Source of the DNA: Candidatus Schekmanbacteria bacterium
GTDB lineage: Bacteria > CSSED10-310 > JACPHN01
Assembly: GCA_016188575.1 (NCBI GenBank)
Contig: JACPHN010000090.1
Coordinates: forward strand, 1-23,031
Reading direction: 5' to 3'
DNA: 23,031 bases
Part shown: in pieces, positions 1 to 7,122 of the stretch
How positions within the stretch are numbered: position 1 is the first letter of the stretch
Layout: each line of letters begins with the position of its first letter
Made by a program: the position numbers and the translations under genes
The notes under the pieces: model-generated
The model's database searches: none
What the model saw: only the letters and a program-made list of their open reading frames with translations
What the model was told of the DNA's origin: nothing

Positions 1-145
1 ACCGATATCCCCGGCCGTCGGTTCACGGATCAAGCCACCACAGGCCTACTTGCTCCCGGCCATACCCACCCAACTGCCACGCCCCGTCTGGCCTACTTTT
101 CGCCGGCACACCCCGGTCGTTTTTCGCCAGCGTTGAAGGGCGATG
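1..145. mobile_element. possible IS21-type insertion-sequence end (relic)
   Basis: The stretch carries two near-identical direct repeats, TTTTCGCCGGC at 97-107 and TTTTCGCCAGC at 121-131, 24 bp apart. A shared GGCCTACTT also occurs at 45-53 and 91-99. Multiple short repeats of this kind next to the tip are typical of IS21-family ends, downstream of istB. No istA or istB reading frame is visible here, because the window starts at this point. The call rests on the look of the repeats alone and could be wrong. Confidence 0.3.
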
Positions 146-297
146 AGGTACCGTTGAGAAGGATTCGTCAGCACGCTCCTGGCCACCTGCACGAGCTCGG
201 CATCAGTGCGACTTGTGGCATTGCTGCACCTGCTTCCCGATTTCCGCTCATCGAACTGCAGAGCCAGGAGCTCAGCGCCGAGCTCAACCTTCCAGTC

Positions 298-507
298 TTA
301 CGCCCTTGCATCCGTCTCGGGCGCCTCGGAGACGAGTGCCGTGAAGTGCGCGCCCACCGGATTGACGCTGATTTGCTGAAGGTGGATCATCAGACTCTTG
401 ACGTCCTCGGGGGCGAACGGCAAGTCTTGATCTACTTCGAGACCGAGAAGGTAGACCACGGGAAGCTCCTCCCCGGGAGCGAAGCGACCGTTGCAGTTGC
501 CTAGCAA
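298..507 (-). pseudogene. possible remnant of a coding sequence, unknown
   Basis: This is a 69-residue open stretch whose composition looks protein-like: it contains APGEELPVVYLLGLEVDQDL and a C-terminal NPVGAHFTALVSE. It begins only at a TTG, has no Shine-Dalgarno site, and its frame stays open upstream without a better start, so it resembles the 3' part of a truncated gene. The plus-strand frame over the same bases is its mirror and was not chosen. I do not recognise the family. It may be chance coding, which is why confidence is low. Confidence 0.2.
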
Positions 508-568
508 GCGCCGCGGAAAGGGGCGACGCCATAAGATGTACGAAAATTATCAAAGCACCAAGAAAAAA

Positions 569-596
569 CCTTCGTGAACCTTCGTGTTCTTCGTGG
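569..596. repeat. CCTTCGTG direct-repeat cluster
   Basis: Three tandem near-repeats are present: CCTTCGTGAA (569-578), CCTTCGTGTT (579-588) and CTTCGTGG (589-596). On the other strand they read as CACGAAG units. Short CACGAAG-type clusters recur between genes in many environmental bacterial genomes and have no established function. Here the cluster lies in a gene-free stretch that starts with an A-rich run. Confidence 0.55.
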
Positions 597-945
597 AGAT
601 AATCTTTAGACCTTCAGCAGTCGTTCCTGACGACTCGTGGTTTGTAGACTAATTCGCGGGAGCAGCTTGCCAGCGCGCCAAGTCATAGGCGTCAAGCACG
701 CGGCTCGCAGCGTCGCATCCCGATCAGGGCGCTGACCGGGTCGCCAAGGCGACTTCGCAGACGAGCCGGACCGGCTAAACGCCGCACCAGTACGCCACCC
801 CTGCTTGGCGTTGTCTAATTCCCGCCTGCTACGGGAAGGCCAACATCTGGCGGATTCAGGCCGGTGGCACACCTTGTTTTCAGGCGGGCAGCATGTCATA
901 CTACCGCGCCATTAGCAGCGCCAAACGCGACCCCCGGGCGGAACG
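597..945. other. gene-free stretch before the hydrolase gene
   Basis: No convincing coding sequence is seen. The longest frame, on the minus strand at 606-899, is rich in Arg and Ser and has no recognisable motif or ribosome binding site. The stretch should contain the promoter of the hydrolase gene, but no good -35/-10 pair stands out. It may be decayed or repetitive DNA like the rest of the left edge. Confidence 0.4.
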
Positions 946-1830
946 ATGTCACAGCCGCAAGCGATCTCGCTTCCTGGTGGGCGCTTCGCCTACCTCGAAG
1001 CAGGGCCGGCCGACGGGCCGGTGGTTATCTGCTTGCACGGTTTCCCGGACCACGCTCCTACCTTCTCGCACCTGATTCAGCGGCTAGGCGCCCGCGGCTA
1101 CCGTGCCGTGGCGCCCTGGCTGCGCGGCTTCTTCCCATCCGAGCTGGTAGGGCCATACCACGTCAACCGGCTCGCCGCCGACCTTCTCGAGCTCGGCCAC
1201 GCCCTGAGCCCGACGCGCCCCGTGGCTCTTGTCGGACATGACTGGGGTGCCATCGCCTGCTACGTCGCCGCCGCCACGGTTCCGCACCGCGTCTCCGCCG
1301 CGGTGACCCTCGCCGTCCCCCACCCGTTCTCGTTCCTCCAAAACCCCCTGCGCCTCGGCTCTCAGCCCTTCCGAAGCTGGTACATGGCCTTCTTCTTGAC
1401 GCCGTTGCTCCCCGAGCTGGCGCTGCTAGCGCGTCATGGCCAACTCGTCGATTATCTCTGGCACTCGTGGTCTCCCGGTTGGTCTGCCCCGCCTTCCCAT
1501 CTCGATGACGTCAAGGAGTGCCTCGCCCAGAGCATGCCCGCTCCCATCGAATACTACCGCGCTGTCGTCAGGCCGCTCTCCGAGGCCATCGCCCGGTACC
1601 GCGCACTTGGGTGCACGGCGAATCGCGTGACCGTACCTACGCTTCATCTCCACGGAGCCGCCGACAGATGCATCCTTGCTGGCACGTCGAGGGGCGAGGA
1701 GCGCTTCTTCGCCGGCCCGTTCGAGCGCAAGCTGCTTCCTGGTGTCGGTCACTTCGTACATCTGGAGGCGCCGGACCTTGCGGCCGACCTCATGCTCGCG
1801 TGGCTGCATGCGCATGCATCGCGCCCCTAG
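946..1830 (+). CDS. alpha/beta hydrolase, Asp-nucleophile type (epoxide hydrolase / haloalkane dehalogenase-like)
   Basis: This 294-residue protein is the usual length for soluble alpha/beta hydrolases. An oxyanion-hole motif HGFP lies at residues 31-34. The nucleophile elbow GHDWGA has Asp99 as the expected nucleophile. Asp240 (HGAAD) and His269 (GVGHF) complete the triad. An Asp nucleophile in GHDWG is characteristic of epoxide hydrolases, haloalkane dehalogenases and fluoroacetate dehalogenases, and argues against a serine esterase. The cap region has a Tyr pair (EYYRAV, about 203-204) that could serve as the epoxide-activating residues. The usual PDLRG strand motif is changed to PWLRG. 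No signal peptide is seen, so it is probably cytosolic. The ATG has a weak GCGGA upstream. The methyltransferase gene begins 35 bp downstream, and the two may be cotranscribed. The substrate cannot be read from the sequence. Confidence 0.88.
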   Translation: MSQPQAISLPGGRFAYLEAGPADGPVVICLHGFPDHAPTFSHLIQRLGARGYRAVAPWLRGFFPSELVGPYHVNRLAADLLELGHALSPTRPVALVGHDWGAIACYVAAATVPHRVSAAVTLAVPHPFSFLQNPLRLGSQPFRSWYMAFFLTPLLPELALLARHGQLVDYLWHSWSPGWSAPPSHLDDVKECLAQSMPAPIEYYRAVVRPLSEAIARYRALGCTANRVTVPTLHLHGAADRCILAGTSRGEERFFAGPFERKLLPGVGHFVHLEAPDLAADLMLAWLHAHASRP

Positions 1831-1865
1831 CCGCCAACGCCCCTTTGTCCACTGTCCCGGGGGCC

Positions 1866-2597
1866 ATGGCCATGTTTAGCGGCACTGAAGACTACTACGA
1901 CCTTATCTACCGCACCTTCAAGAACTACCGAGCCGAGGCTCAGGCGCTGCAAGCGAGAATCGAATCGCTCCACCCGCTGGCCTGCACGATTCTCGACGCC
2001 GCCTGCGGCACCGGCGAGCACCATCAGTACCTGAGCGCCCGCTTCCTCGTCGAAGGCATCGACCTCAACGCGCCCTTTCTCCAGATCGCCAGGCAGAAGA
2101 ACCCCGAGTGCCGCTATTCCCTGGCGGACATGAGAGATTTCTCGCTCGGCCGCACGTTTGACGTCGTCACCTGTCTCTTCGGCTCCATCGGGTACGTAAG
2201 GACCGTCGATGGTCTCATGGCCGCCTTTTCCTGCTTTCGGTCGCACCTTGGGCGCGATGGGCTGCTTATCGTGGAGCCCTGGTTCACGCCGGAGCGATGG
2301 GTTTCGGGAAAGCTGGCGACGACGAGCGTCACCTCTGACGAGCTCCACGTTTGCCGCATGGCGCGCGGTGAGCTTCGCGGCGGCCTCAGCGTGCTCGAGT
2401 TGCAGTACCTTGTCGGCGCGCCGCAGGATGGCATTCGGCACTTCCGCGAAGAGCATGAGATGGGCCTTTTCCGCGCCGAAGAGATGCTCGTAGCGCTCGC
2501 GGCCACGGGATTCGAGGCGATCTTCGATGAGCAGGGCCTGATGGACAGCCGCGGACTCTATGTCGCCCGCGCCGTCCACGGAGCCCAGTCGAGCTGA
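1866..2597 (+). CDS. SAM-dependent methyltransferase, TylM1/DesVI-like (amino-sugar N,N-dimethyltransferase family)
   Basis: This class I methyltransferase has 243 residues. Motif I is LDAACGTGEH (43-52), the acidic loop follows at VEGIDLN (62-68), and DMRDFSLGRTFDVVTC leads into FGSIGYVRT. This stretch, together with VEPWFTPE and the C-terminal GLYVARA, closely follows the TylM1/DesVI family, which dimethylates dTDP-3-amino-hexoses in macrolide sugar pathways. No sugar aminotransferase, dehydratase or glycosyltransferase is present nearby, so the natural substrate may be another small amine or sugar. The start is ATG 1866 or the in-frame ATG 1872, both just after a GGGGG stretch. The frame runs open further upstream to 1518, but that part overlaps the hydrolase gene and is not coding. 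The gene converges with the HD hydrolase gene 53 bp downstream. Confidence 0.85.
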   Translation: MAMFSGTEDYYDLIYRTFKNYRAEAQALQARIESLHPLACTILDAACGTGEHHQYLSARFLVEGIDLNAPFLQIARQKNPECRYSLADMRDFSLGRTFDVVTCLFGSIGYVRTVDGLMAAFSCFRSHLGRDGLLIVEPWFTPERWVSGKLATTSVTSDELHVCRMARGELRGGLSVLELQYLVGAPQDGIRHFREEHEMGLFRAEEMLVALAATGFEAIFDEQGLMDSRGLYVARAVHGAQSS

Positions 2598-2650
2598 CCT
2601 GGACTGTTGGGAGGCCCCGCGCGCAGGTCGCGCTTGGAGTGGCGGCCGCA

Positions 2651-3226
2651 TCACGCGGTAGGAGGTGCCTCCGAGCGCTCCCGGATCGCGGCTTCCGCCA
2701 GGCTGCATGACTCGTCGAAGAGGCACTCCATCTGCACGCTCGTGTCTCGGATCCCGGCGATGACGGCGCGCGCCCAGCGAACATAGTCGAGCTGGCGCTC
2801 ATTGCTCCAGCCGGCCGGGGCGTTATCGACCAGGTCGCGGACGTTGGCCGTGGCATCGGCGATCTTCACCCGCCGCGCCGCGGCCGACTTGTGCGGAGAC
2901 TGGACCACCTGGAGGCGCTTGCGCTCCGCCTTGGGCAACGTCTTGTCGTCGCTGACCTCGGCGACAATCCCGGCAACCGCAGCTCCAAATCGCTTCGCCA
3001 GCTCGCTCTCGCGGGTCGCCGTATCCTCGACGATGTCATGAAGCACACCGGCGAGCAGCGTGTCGCGGTCGCGCTCGCCGCCCACATTCCACAAGATATC
3101 GACGACCGCCAAGAGGTGGTTGACGTACGGCGTCTGGAACCGATCCTTACGCCGCTGGTCCCGGTGGCGCTCCGCGGCGAAGACCAGAGCGCCTATGAGC
3201 TCACCGAAGTCCCACGTGAGGTTCAT
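2651..3226 (-). CDS. HD-domain phosphohydrolase, MESH1/SpoT-type (putative small alarmone hydrolase)
   Basis: A 191-residue single-domain HD protein. Its metal and catalytic set matches the hydrolase half of RelA/SpoT and the stand-alone MESH1 enzymes: His37 (YVNH), His63-Asp64 (LHDIVEDT), Glu67-Asp68 and Asp124-x3-Asn128 (KIADATANV). By family it should remove pyrophosphate from (p)ppGpp with a divalent metal, although MESH1 enzymes also hydrolyse NADPH, and small alarmone hydrolases can act on other nucleotides. There is no synthetase, TGS or ACT domain and no paired synthetase gene here. It is the last gene of the minus-strand block, starting 33 bp after the Sel1 gene stop, with ATG 3226 behind a weak GCAGG. 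Placement in the srf cluster is unusual. HD chemistry is secure, the exact substrate is not. Confidence 0.85.
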   Translation of the reverse strand: MNLTWDFGELIGALVFAAERHRDQRRKDRFQTPYVNHLLAVVDILWNVGGERDRDTLLAGVLHDIVEDTATRESELAKRFGAAVAGIVAEVSDDKTLPKAERKRLQVVQSPHKSAAARRVKIADATANVRDLVDNAPAGWSNERQLDYVRWARAVIAGIRDTSVQMECLFDESCSLAEAAIRERSEAPPTA

Positions 3227-3259
3227 TTCGGCCTGCCCGGACGTCCTCCGGGTCGCTGT

Positions 3260-4591
3260 CTATTCTTGCTCACCAGTTTCTCGAGCGGGGAAGAAGCTGG
3301 CAATCGCATAGGCCACGGCGAACGCCGAGATTGCGAACACCAGCGCCTGCGAAATGGGGTCCGCAACTCGGGGTAGCGCGAAGGAGTCGAACAAGAAATA
3401 GCCACCAACGGCGCTCGCGATTGCCGCCAGCACGCCCAACGCCGCGGCCCTTCGCTCACACAGCGCCAGAGTCGGCACGATCGCAAAGCCCGTCATCAAC
3501 AGCGCGCGCAGCAGCGCAGCCTTCCCGGCGAAATCGGGGAACACGTGGAAACTGTGCTCCAACAGCTCCACCAGGCGAAACAGCAGAAAACCCCACCCTG
3601 CCCCAGCGCCGGCCACGATCAAACCGCGCGCCCACGAGCCCACCACCGATGGCTTGCGGGGGCTCGCTGCCAGCGCCTGCTGCCGTTGGCCGGGCGTTGG
3701 CTCGCGCTGCCGGGCGGGGGAGCGTCCACCGGCGGGCGCAGGAGTGGCGGTGGTGGTGGCCGAGCCGGGCACAGCCGGTGCGGCCTGCTCGGACTCCAAA
3801 CGTGCGAGCTGCTCGCGAGCGAGCTGTCGCCGCGCGAGCTGTGGCACGGGAGGCTCAGCTCTTACGAGCTCCTCCAGCTCCGCGGCGCCGCTGACCACGG
3901 ATTCGATGCGTTCCTGGGACGGGCGCCCCGGCACCGCCGCCGCGGGCTCGGCCGGCTGCATGGTCATTGTCATTGGCGCGCTCGGGCGGTTCGCTACCGG
4001 CGGCGCGACGGTTACCGGTGCCGGTCTGACTTCCGCGTCGCGGCGCTGGTGATTCCGCTGCTTGTGCTCGTAACCGAAGGCGCGCGCCTGGGCCAGGATC
4101 TTGTTTTTCTCGGCCTGCGACAGCGTTTCTGTCTCGATCCGCAGCAGGCAGTACCGCACGCATCCTTCCGCCGCCATGGTCTTGGTGTACTCGTCAGACT
4201 CCGGTGTCGCTGCGAGCTCGAGGCTCCGCGCCACGTTCCGGTACCACAGATCCGCCTTTTCCGTGTCGCGCTGGTAGTAGATGCCTAGCTCATAGAGGTT
4301 TGCTACGTAGACCTTCGCCTTGAGATGGCCCTGATTCGCGGCGATGCGAAAGTTGCTCACCGCCTTGACCAGGTCTTGCGGCACCACGTTGCCCCAAAAG
4401 TGGAACACTCCGATCCGATAGGTGGCCTGCGGGTGGCCGAGATCCGCAGCCGCCGCAAAGCACGCATAGGCTTTCTTCAGATCTCTTTCCTCCTCGGTGC
4501 CGCCACTCCGATAGAAGTCTCCGAGCGCGACGAGTTGCTCTGCGTCGCCGGCAGCCTTGAGCTGCTCGATGGTCTTGTCACCGCCCTCCAA
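3260..4591 (-). CDS. Sel1-repeat protein with four C-terminal membrane helices
   Basis: About 443 residues. The first 140 or so hold Sel1-like repeats, seen as alternating KAYACFAAAADLGHPQATYRI and KAVSNFRIAANQGHLKAKVY units, which usually form a protein-binding solenoid. A Pro/Ala/Arg-rich linker covers roughly 180-310. Four hydrophobic helices follow at about 322-342, 358-378, 382-403 and 415-434. There is no signal peptide, so the solenoid is probably cytoplasmic. I chose the TTG at 4591 because AAGGAG sits 6 nt upstream. A longer TTG start at 4624 has no such site. With this start the gene overlaps the end of srfC by 14 nt, indicating translational coupling. By context it may be a membrane scaffold for the SrfB/SrfC machinery. 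This is inference. Confidence 0.82.
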   Translation of the reverse strand: MEGGDKTIEQLKAAGDAEQLVALGDFYRSGGTEEERDLKKAYACFAAAADLGHPQATYRIGVFHFWGNVVPQDLVKAVSNFRIAANQGHLKAKVYVANLYELGIYYQRDTEKADLWYRNVARSLELAATPESDEYTKTMAAEGCVRYCLLRIETETLSQAEKNKILAQARAFGYEHKQRNHQRRDAEVRPAPVTVAPPVANRPSAPMTMTMQPAEPAAAVPGRPSQERIESVVSGAAELEELVRAEPPVPQLARRQLAREQLARLESEQAAPAVPGSATTTATPAPAGGRSPARQREPTPGQRQQALAASPRKPSVVGSWARGLIVAGAGAGWGFLLFRLVELLEHSFHVFPDFAGKAALLRALLMTGFAIVPTLALCERRAAALGVLAAIASAVGGYFLFDSFALPRVADPISQALVFAISAFAVAYAIASFFPARETGEQE

Positions 4592-7118
4592 GATCGACTC
4601 CTTCCACCCTCGCGAGCACGTCAACGAGCTGCTTCAGCCGTGGGTCGCCGGCGGCCAGCCGCCCCTGGCTCTGGTTCGCCAGGTAAAACTCCGCGAGGTT
4701 TTGCCGAAAATGCTCCCAATACCGCTTCCCCGCGAAAACGAGCTCCCCGGCATCGACCTTGAGCTCATCTTCTTCCTCACCCTCAAAGGACATGTCCGTC
4801 CAATCGATCTCTTCTTCCTGCTGATCCTCACTGCGGGCGCCCGGTGCGTACGTCAGCGAGACCGGTCCGGCCGGGAGCTCGATGGGCGAGGCAGCGAACA
4901 GCGAGGACAGTGCGTCAGAGATGCGAACTTGAAGGATTTTCGCGACCAGAGCGAAATCGACCACGTTCTTGAGAAAGCACTTGTAGATGGACGTCCCGAG
5001 AATCGGCAGCAGCCGAGTTGACGTGCACACTTCCCACAGCAAGAAGTCCACGGATGCCGCCGGCAGCTCCAGTTGCGACGCAGCGAGGCCCGCCTGCCCG
5101 CGCGCGATCCACCACTTGAGCACGTGCACCAGCAAGCGCTTTACCTTGTCGCTGCTCTTGATGGACATCTGCGCGACGCGCTTGTAGAATCCGCGGAGCT
5201 CGGCTTCGATCTCCTCCTCCGAGGCGACGACTGTCTCCATCAGCTCGCTGAAGACCGCCCCCGAGCTCCGCCGCGCCATCTCGGTCTCGAGAGCTTCGAT
5301 CAGGGCACGTGCATTCTCCACCGCACGCGCCTGGCGCTCGTCATCGTCTTTCGAAGGCGTGAAAGGTTCAAGCAACGTAATGAGCTCGCGCTTGATCTTT
5401 TCGAGCTCGAGCTGAAGCTCTTTTTGCTTGCGGTTTTCGACGAGCACCGAGCCGATGCGGTCAAGCAATAGCGGAACGCCACTCCGCTGCATTCCCTGCT
5501 CGTCCTTTCCTTCGACCTCGCGCCACTTGATATCGTGCTCGCTGATGTAGCGCTGCACTGCCCGCGACTGAAAATAGCCCGCCTTGACGGCCTCGTAATC
5601 GGAATCGCCCGGGCTCAGGCAGCTCATTTGATCTGCATAGGGGTTGCGAATCCAATACATGTTCGTGAACGGCTTGGCTTTCGCTCCCCAGTTCGTGATC
5701 CAGGAGCTGCCGGTCCTGGCCCAGAAGTCCACGCAGGCCTCCTGCACGCGGCTGTCCCACCGATCTTTGGCGTTGTCGCTGCGCAGCGAGCCGAGCGACA
5801 TGTCGAATTTCGTCAACGCCATGAAAAGGCTCGGCGCCGCGAGCTCTTCGGGGGCAGCGGGGGTAGCTGAGCCATGCCGGATTTGCAGCCAGTTTTCTAC
5901 TTGCGACTGGAGCTGGACGGCCTCGGGTTTCGTCGGGCCGGGCGAGCAGAGAACCAGCGCGGTGATCTCGCGGTCGAGGGAGAACTGCTCGAAGAGATAG
6001 GTGAGCTTGCCGCGCTTGAAGACCTCGATCGCATTTTCCAGCTTGCCCGAATTGAGCTCCTGCGGCCCGAAACCGTTGATGCCCTTGAGGGCGCGGCCGC
6101 CGGGGAAATCGAGAATGTCGGCGTGGTCCAGCAGTGAGCCGGACCGTGGGCTGAGCTGCATGCGGATTTCCGCGATCAGCGCCGCGAGCACGCCCGGTTC
6201 GATCGACACCTCGCGTTCGCTGCCGTGGCTGAAGACGCGGACGAGCTCGCGCTCACGGCCGCACGTATTCAGACATGCCGCGTCGATGAGGCTCGCCCCT
6301 TCACTGGCAGCGCGCACGTGTTCGAGCGGCGCTTCGATCCAGCGGGGGAAGCCGAGCTTCGCCAGCCCTTGCGATAACAGGCGGAACAGACTGTCGAGGT
6401 CCGACGCATATCCGGGAGCCCCCCAGAGCAGGGAATAGACCATTCTCCATCCTGCTGCGGTCGTGATCTCCGCTTTCCACCCGCTTTTTTGCAGCACCGG
6501 GTGGCGACGGAGCTCATTCAGATACGGATGGCGATCGCGATATTTCTTGTTCAGGCTATGCCAGACGAAGTCCCACGCTTCCACATAGAGCGCGGGCGCC
6601 GCCTGCCCCGATTGCAGCCGGGCCTCTTGTAGGCAGCGATCGATCGCTTCGGGATCCAGGGACGGCGACGTGCATTCGACGAGGAAACCCGTGGCCATGG
6701 ACTCGACGAGCTGTTCGAGCGTCAGTACTTGGCAGAGAAAATCCGTCCACCGCAGGCCGACTGCCGGGCTTGCCGTGCTGAAGCGCGTGACCACTCCGGT
6801 TGATTCGACGCCCTTGGCGGGGTTGACCTCGCGCAGGAAATCGACCTGCCGTTCGCGGCACCGCACCAGCAATGTCCCGAGCTCTCGGGACAGAATGGCG
6901 CCGACGAGAAAGGACTTGCCTGCCTGGGAAGGGCCAAAGAACCCGAGGCAGGGGGGGCGATCGCTCGCTTCGGCCAGCTTGCGGAGCCGAATCTTGAGAT
7001 CCTGAAGCACCTGGGCTTCCGCTTGGAGGTCCAGATCATCCTGAGCCACAACGGCGACGGCATCGGAAATGCCGCGGTCCAGCTTTTCGATCGCTTGAGT
7101 AAGCTCGCTAGTCACCAT
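4578..7118 (-). CDS. srfC: SrfC-like putative virulence factor, P-loop GTPase-type protein
   Basis: A large protein, 846 residues from ATG 7118. It has a Walker A/G1 motif GPSQAGKS (62-69), a switch-like ESTGVVT (about 105-111), a G3-like DFPG (337-340) following a hydrophobic strand, and a G4-like TKFD (436-439). This order resembles large dynamin-like or septin-like GTPases. The remainder is mostly helical, with charged stretches around the middle and an acidic EEEIDW/EGEEEDEL region near the end. Length, the GPSQAGKS motif and position beside SrfB and an SrfA-like gene match the SrfC ('putative bacterial virulence factor') family. ATG 7118 begins 4 nt after the SrfA-like stop. ATG 7172 would overlap that gene by 50 bp and add a Pro/Thr-rich tail that looks non-native. 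Neither start has a strong Shine-Dalgarno. GTP binding is predicted, not shown. Confidence 0.82.
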   Translation of the reverse strand: MVTSELTQAIEKLDRGISDAVAVVAQDDLDLQAEAQVLQDLKIRLRKLAEASDRPPCLGFFGPSQAGKSFLVGAILSRELGTLLVRCRERQVDFLREVNPAKGVESTGVVTRFSTASPAVGLRWTDFLCQVLTLEQLVESMATGFLVECTSPSLDPEAIDRCLQEARLQSGQAAPALYVEAWDFVWHSLNKKYRDRHPYLNELRRHPVLQKSGWKAEITTAAGWRMVYSLLWGAPGYASDLDSLFRLLSQGLAKLGFPRWIEAPLEHVRAASEGASLIDAACLNTCGRERELVRVFSHGSEREVSIEPGVLAALIAEIRMQLSPRSGSLLDHADILDFPGGRALKGINGFGPQELNSGKLENAIEVFKRGKLTYLFEQFSLDREITALVLCSPGPTKPEAVQLQSQVENWLQIRHGSATPAAPEELAAPSLFMALTKFDMSLGSLRSDNAKDRWDSRVQEACVDFWARTGSSWITNWGAKAKPFTNMYWIRNPYADQMSCLSPGDSDYEAVKAGYFQSRAVQRYISEHDIKWREVEGKDEQGMQRSGVPLLLDRIGSVLVENRKQKELQLELEKIKRELITLLEPFTPSKDDDERQARAVENARALIEALETEMARRSSGAVFSELMETVVASEEEIEAELRGFYKRVAQMSIKSSDKVKRLLVHVLKWWIARGQAGLAASQLELPAASVDFLLWEVCTSTRLLPILGTSIYKCFLKNVVDFALVAKILQVRISDALSSLFAASPIELPAGPVSLTYAPGARSEDQQEEEIDWTDMSFEGEEEDELKVDAGELVFAGKRYWEHFRQNLAEFYLANQSQGRLAAGDPRLKQLVDVLARVEGVDLGGR
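4598..4603 (-). promoter_or_regulatory. ribosome binding site AAGGAG setting the TTG start of the Sel1 gene
   Basis: AAGGAG on the minus strand lies inside the 3' end of the srfC-like gene, 6 nt before TTG 4591. It is the only good Shine-Dalgarno site near the beginning of this frame, and decides the start over the TTG at 4624. Confidence 0.6.
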
Positions 7119-7122
7119 GGGT

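Noticed and set aside
133-504. Plus-strand 123-residue frame
   Set aside because: No start signal and no motif. The opposite strand over the same bases looks slightly more protein-like.
606-899. Minus-strand 97-residue frame
   Set aside because: It is rich in Arg/Ser without motif, ribosome binding site or neighbour support.
1518-1865. Open extension upstream of the methyltransferase frame
   Set aside because: It lies over the hydrolase gene, has a frameshift-like Arg/Pro-rich translation, and the methyltransferase family starts near MFSGTEDYYDL.
1827-2726. Minus-strand 299-residue frame opposite the methyltransferase
   Set aside because: The plus strand has clear methyltransferase motifs, and this frame has none.
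3545-4288. Plus-strand 247-residue frame inside the Sel1 gene
   Set aside because: Codon-mirror of the minus-strand Sel1 gene, with a His/Arg/Leu-rich translation typical of shadows.
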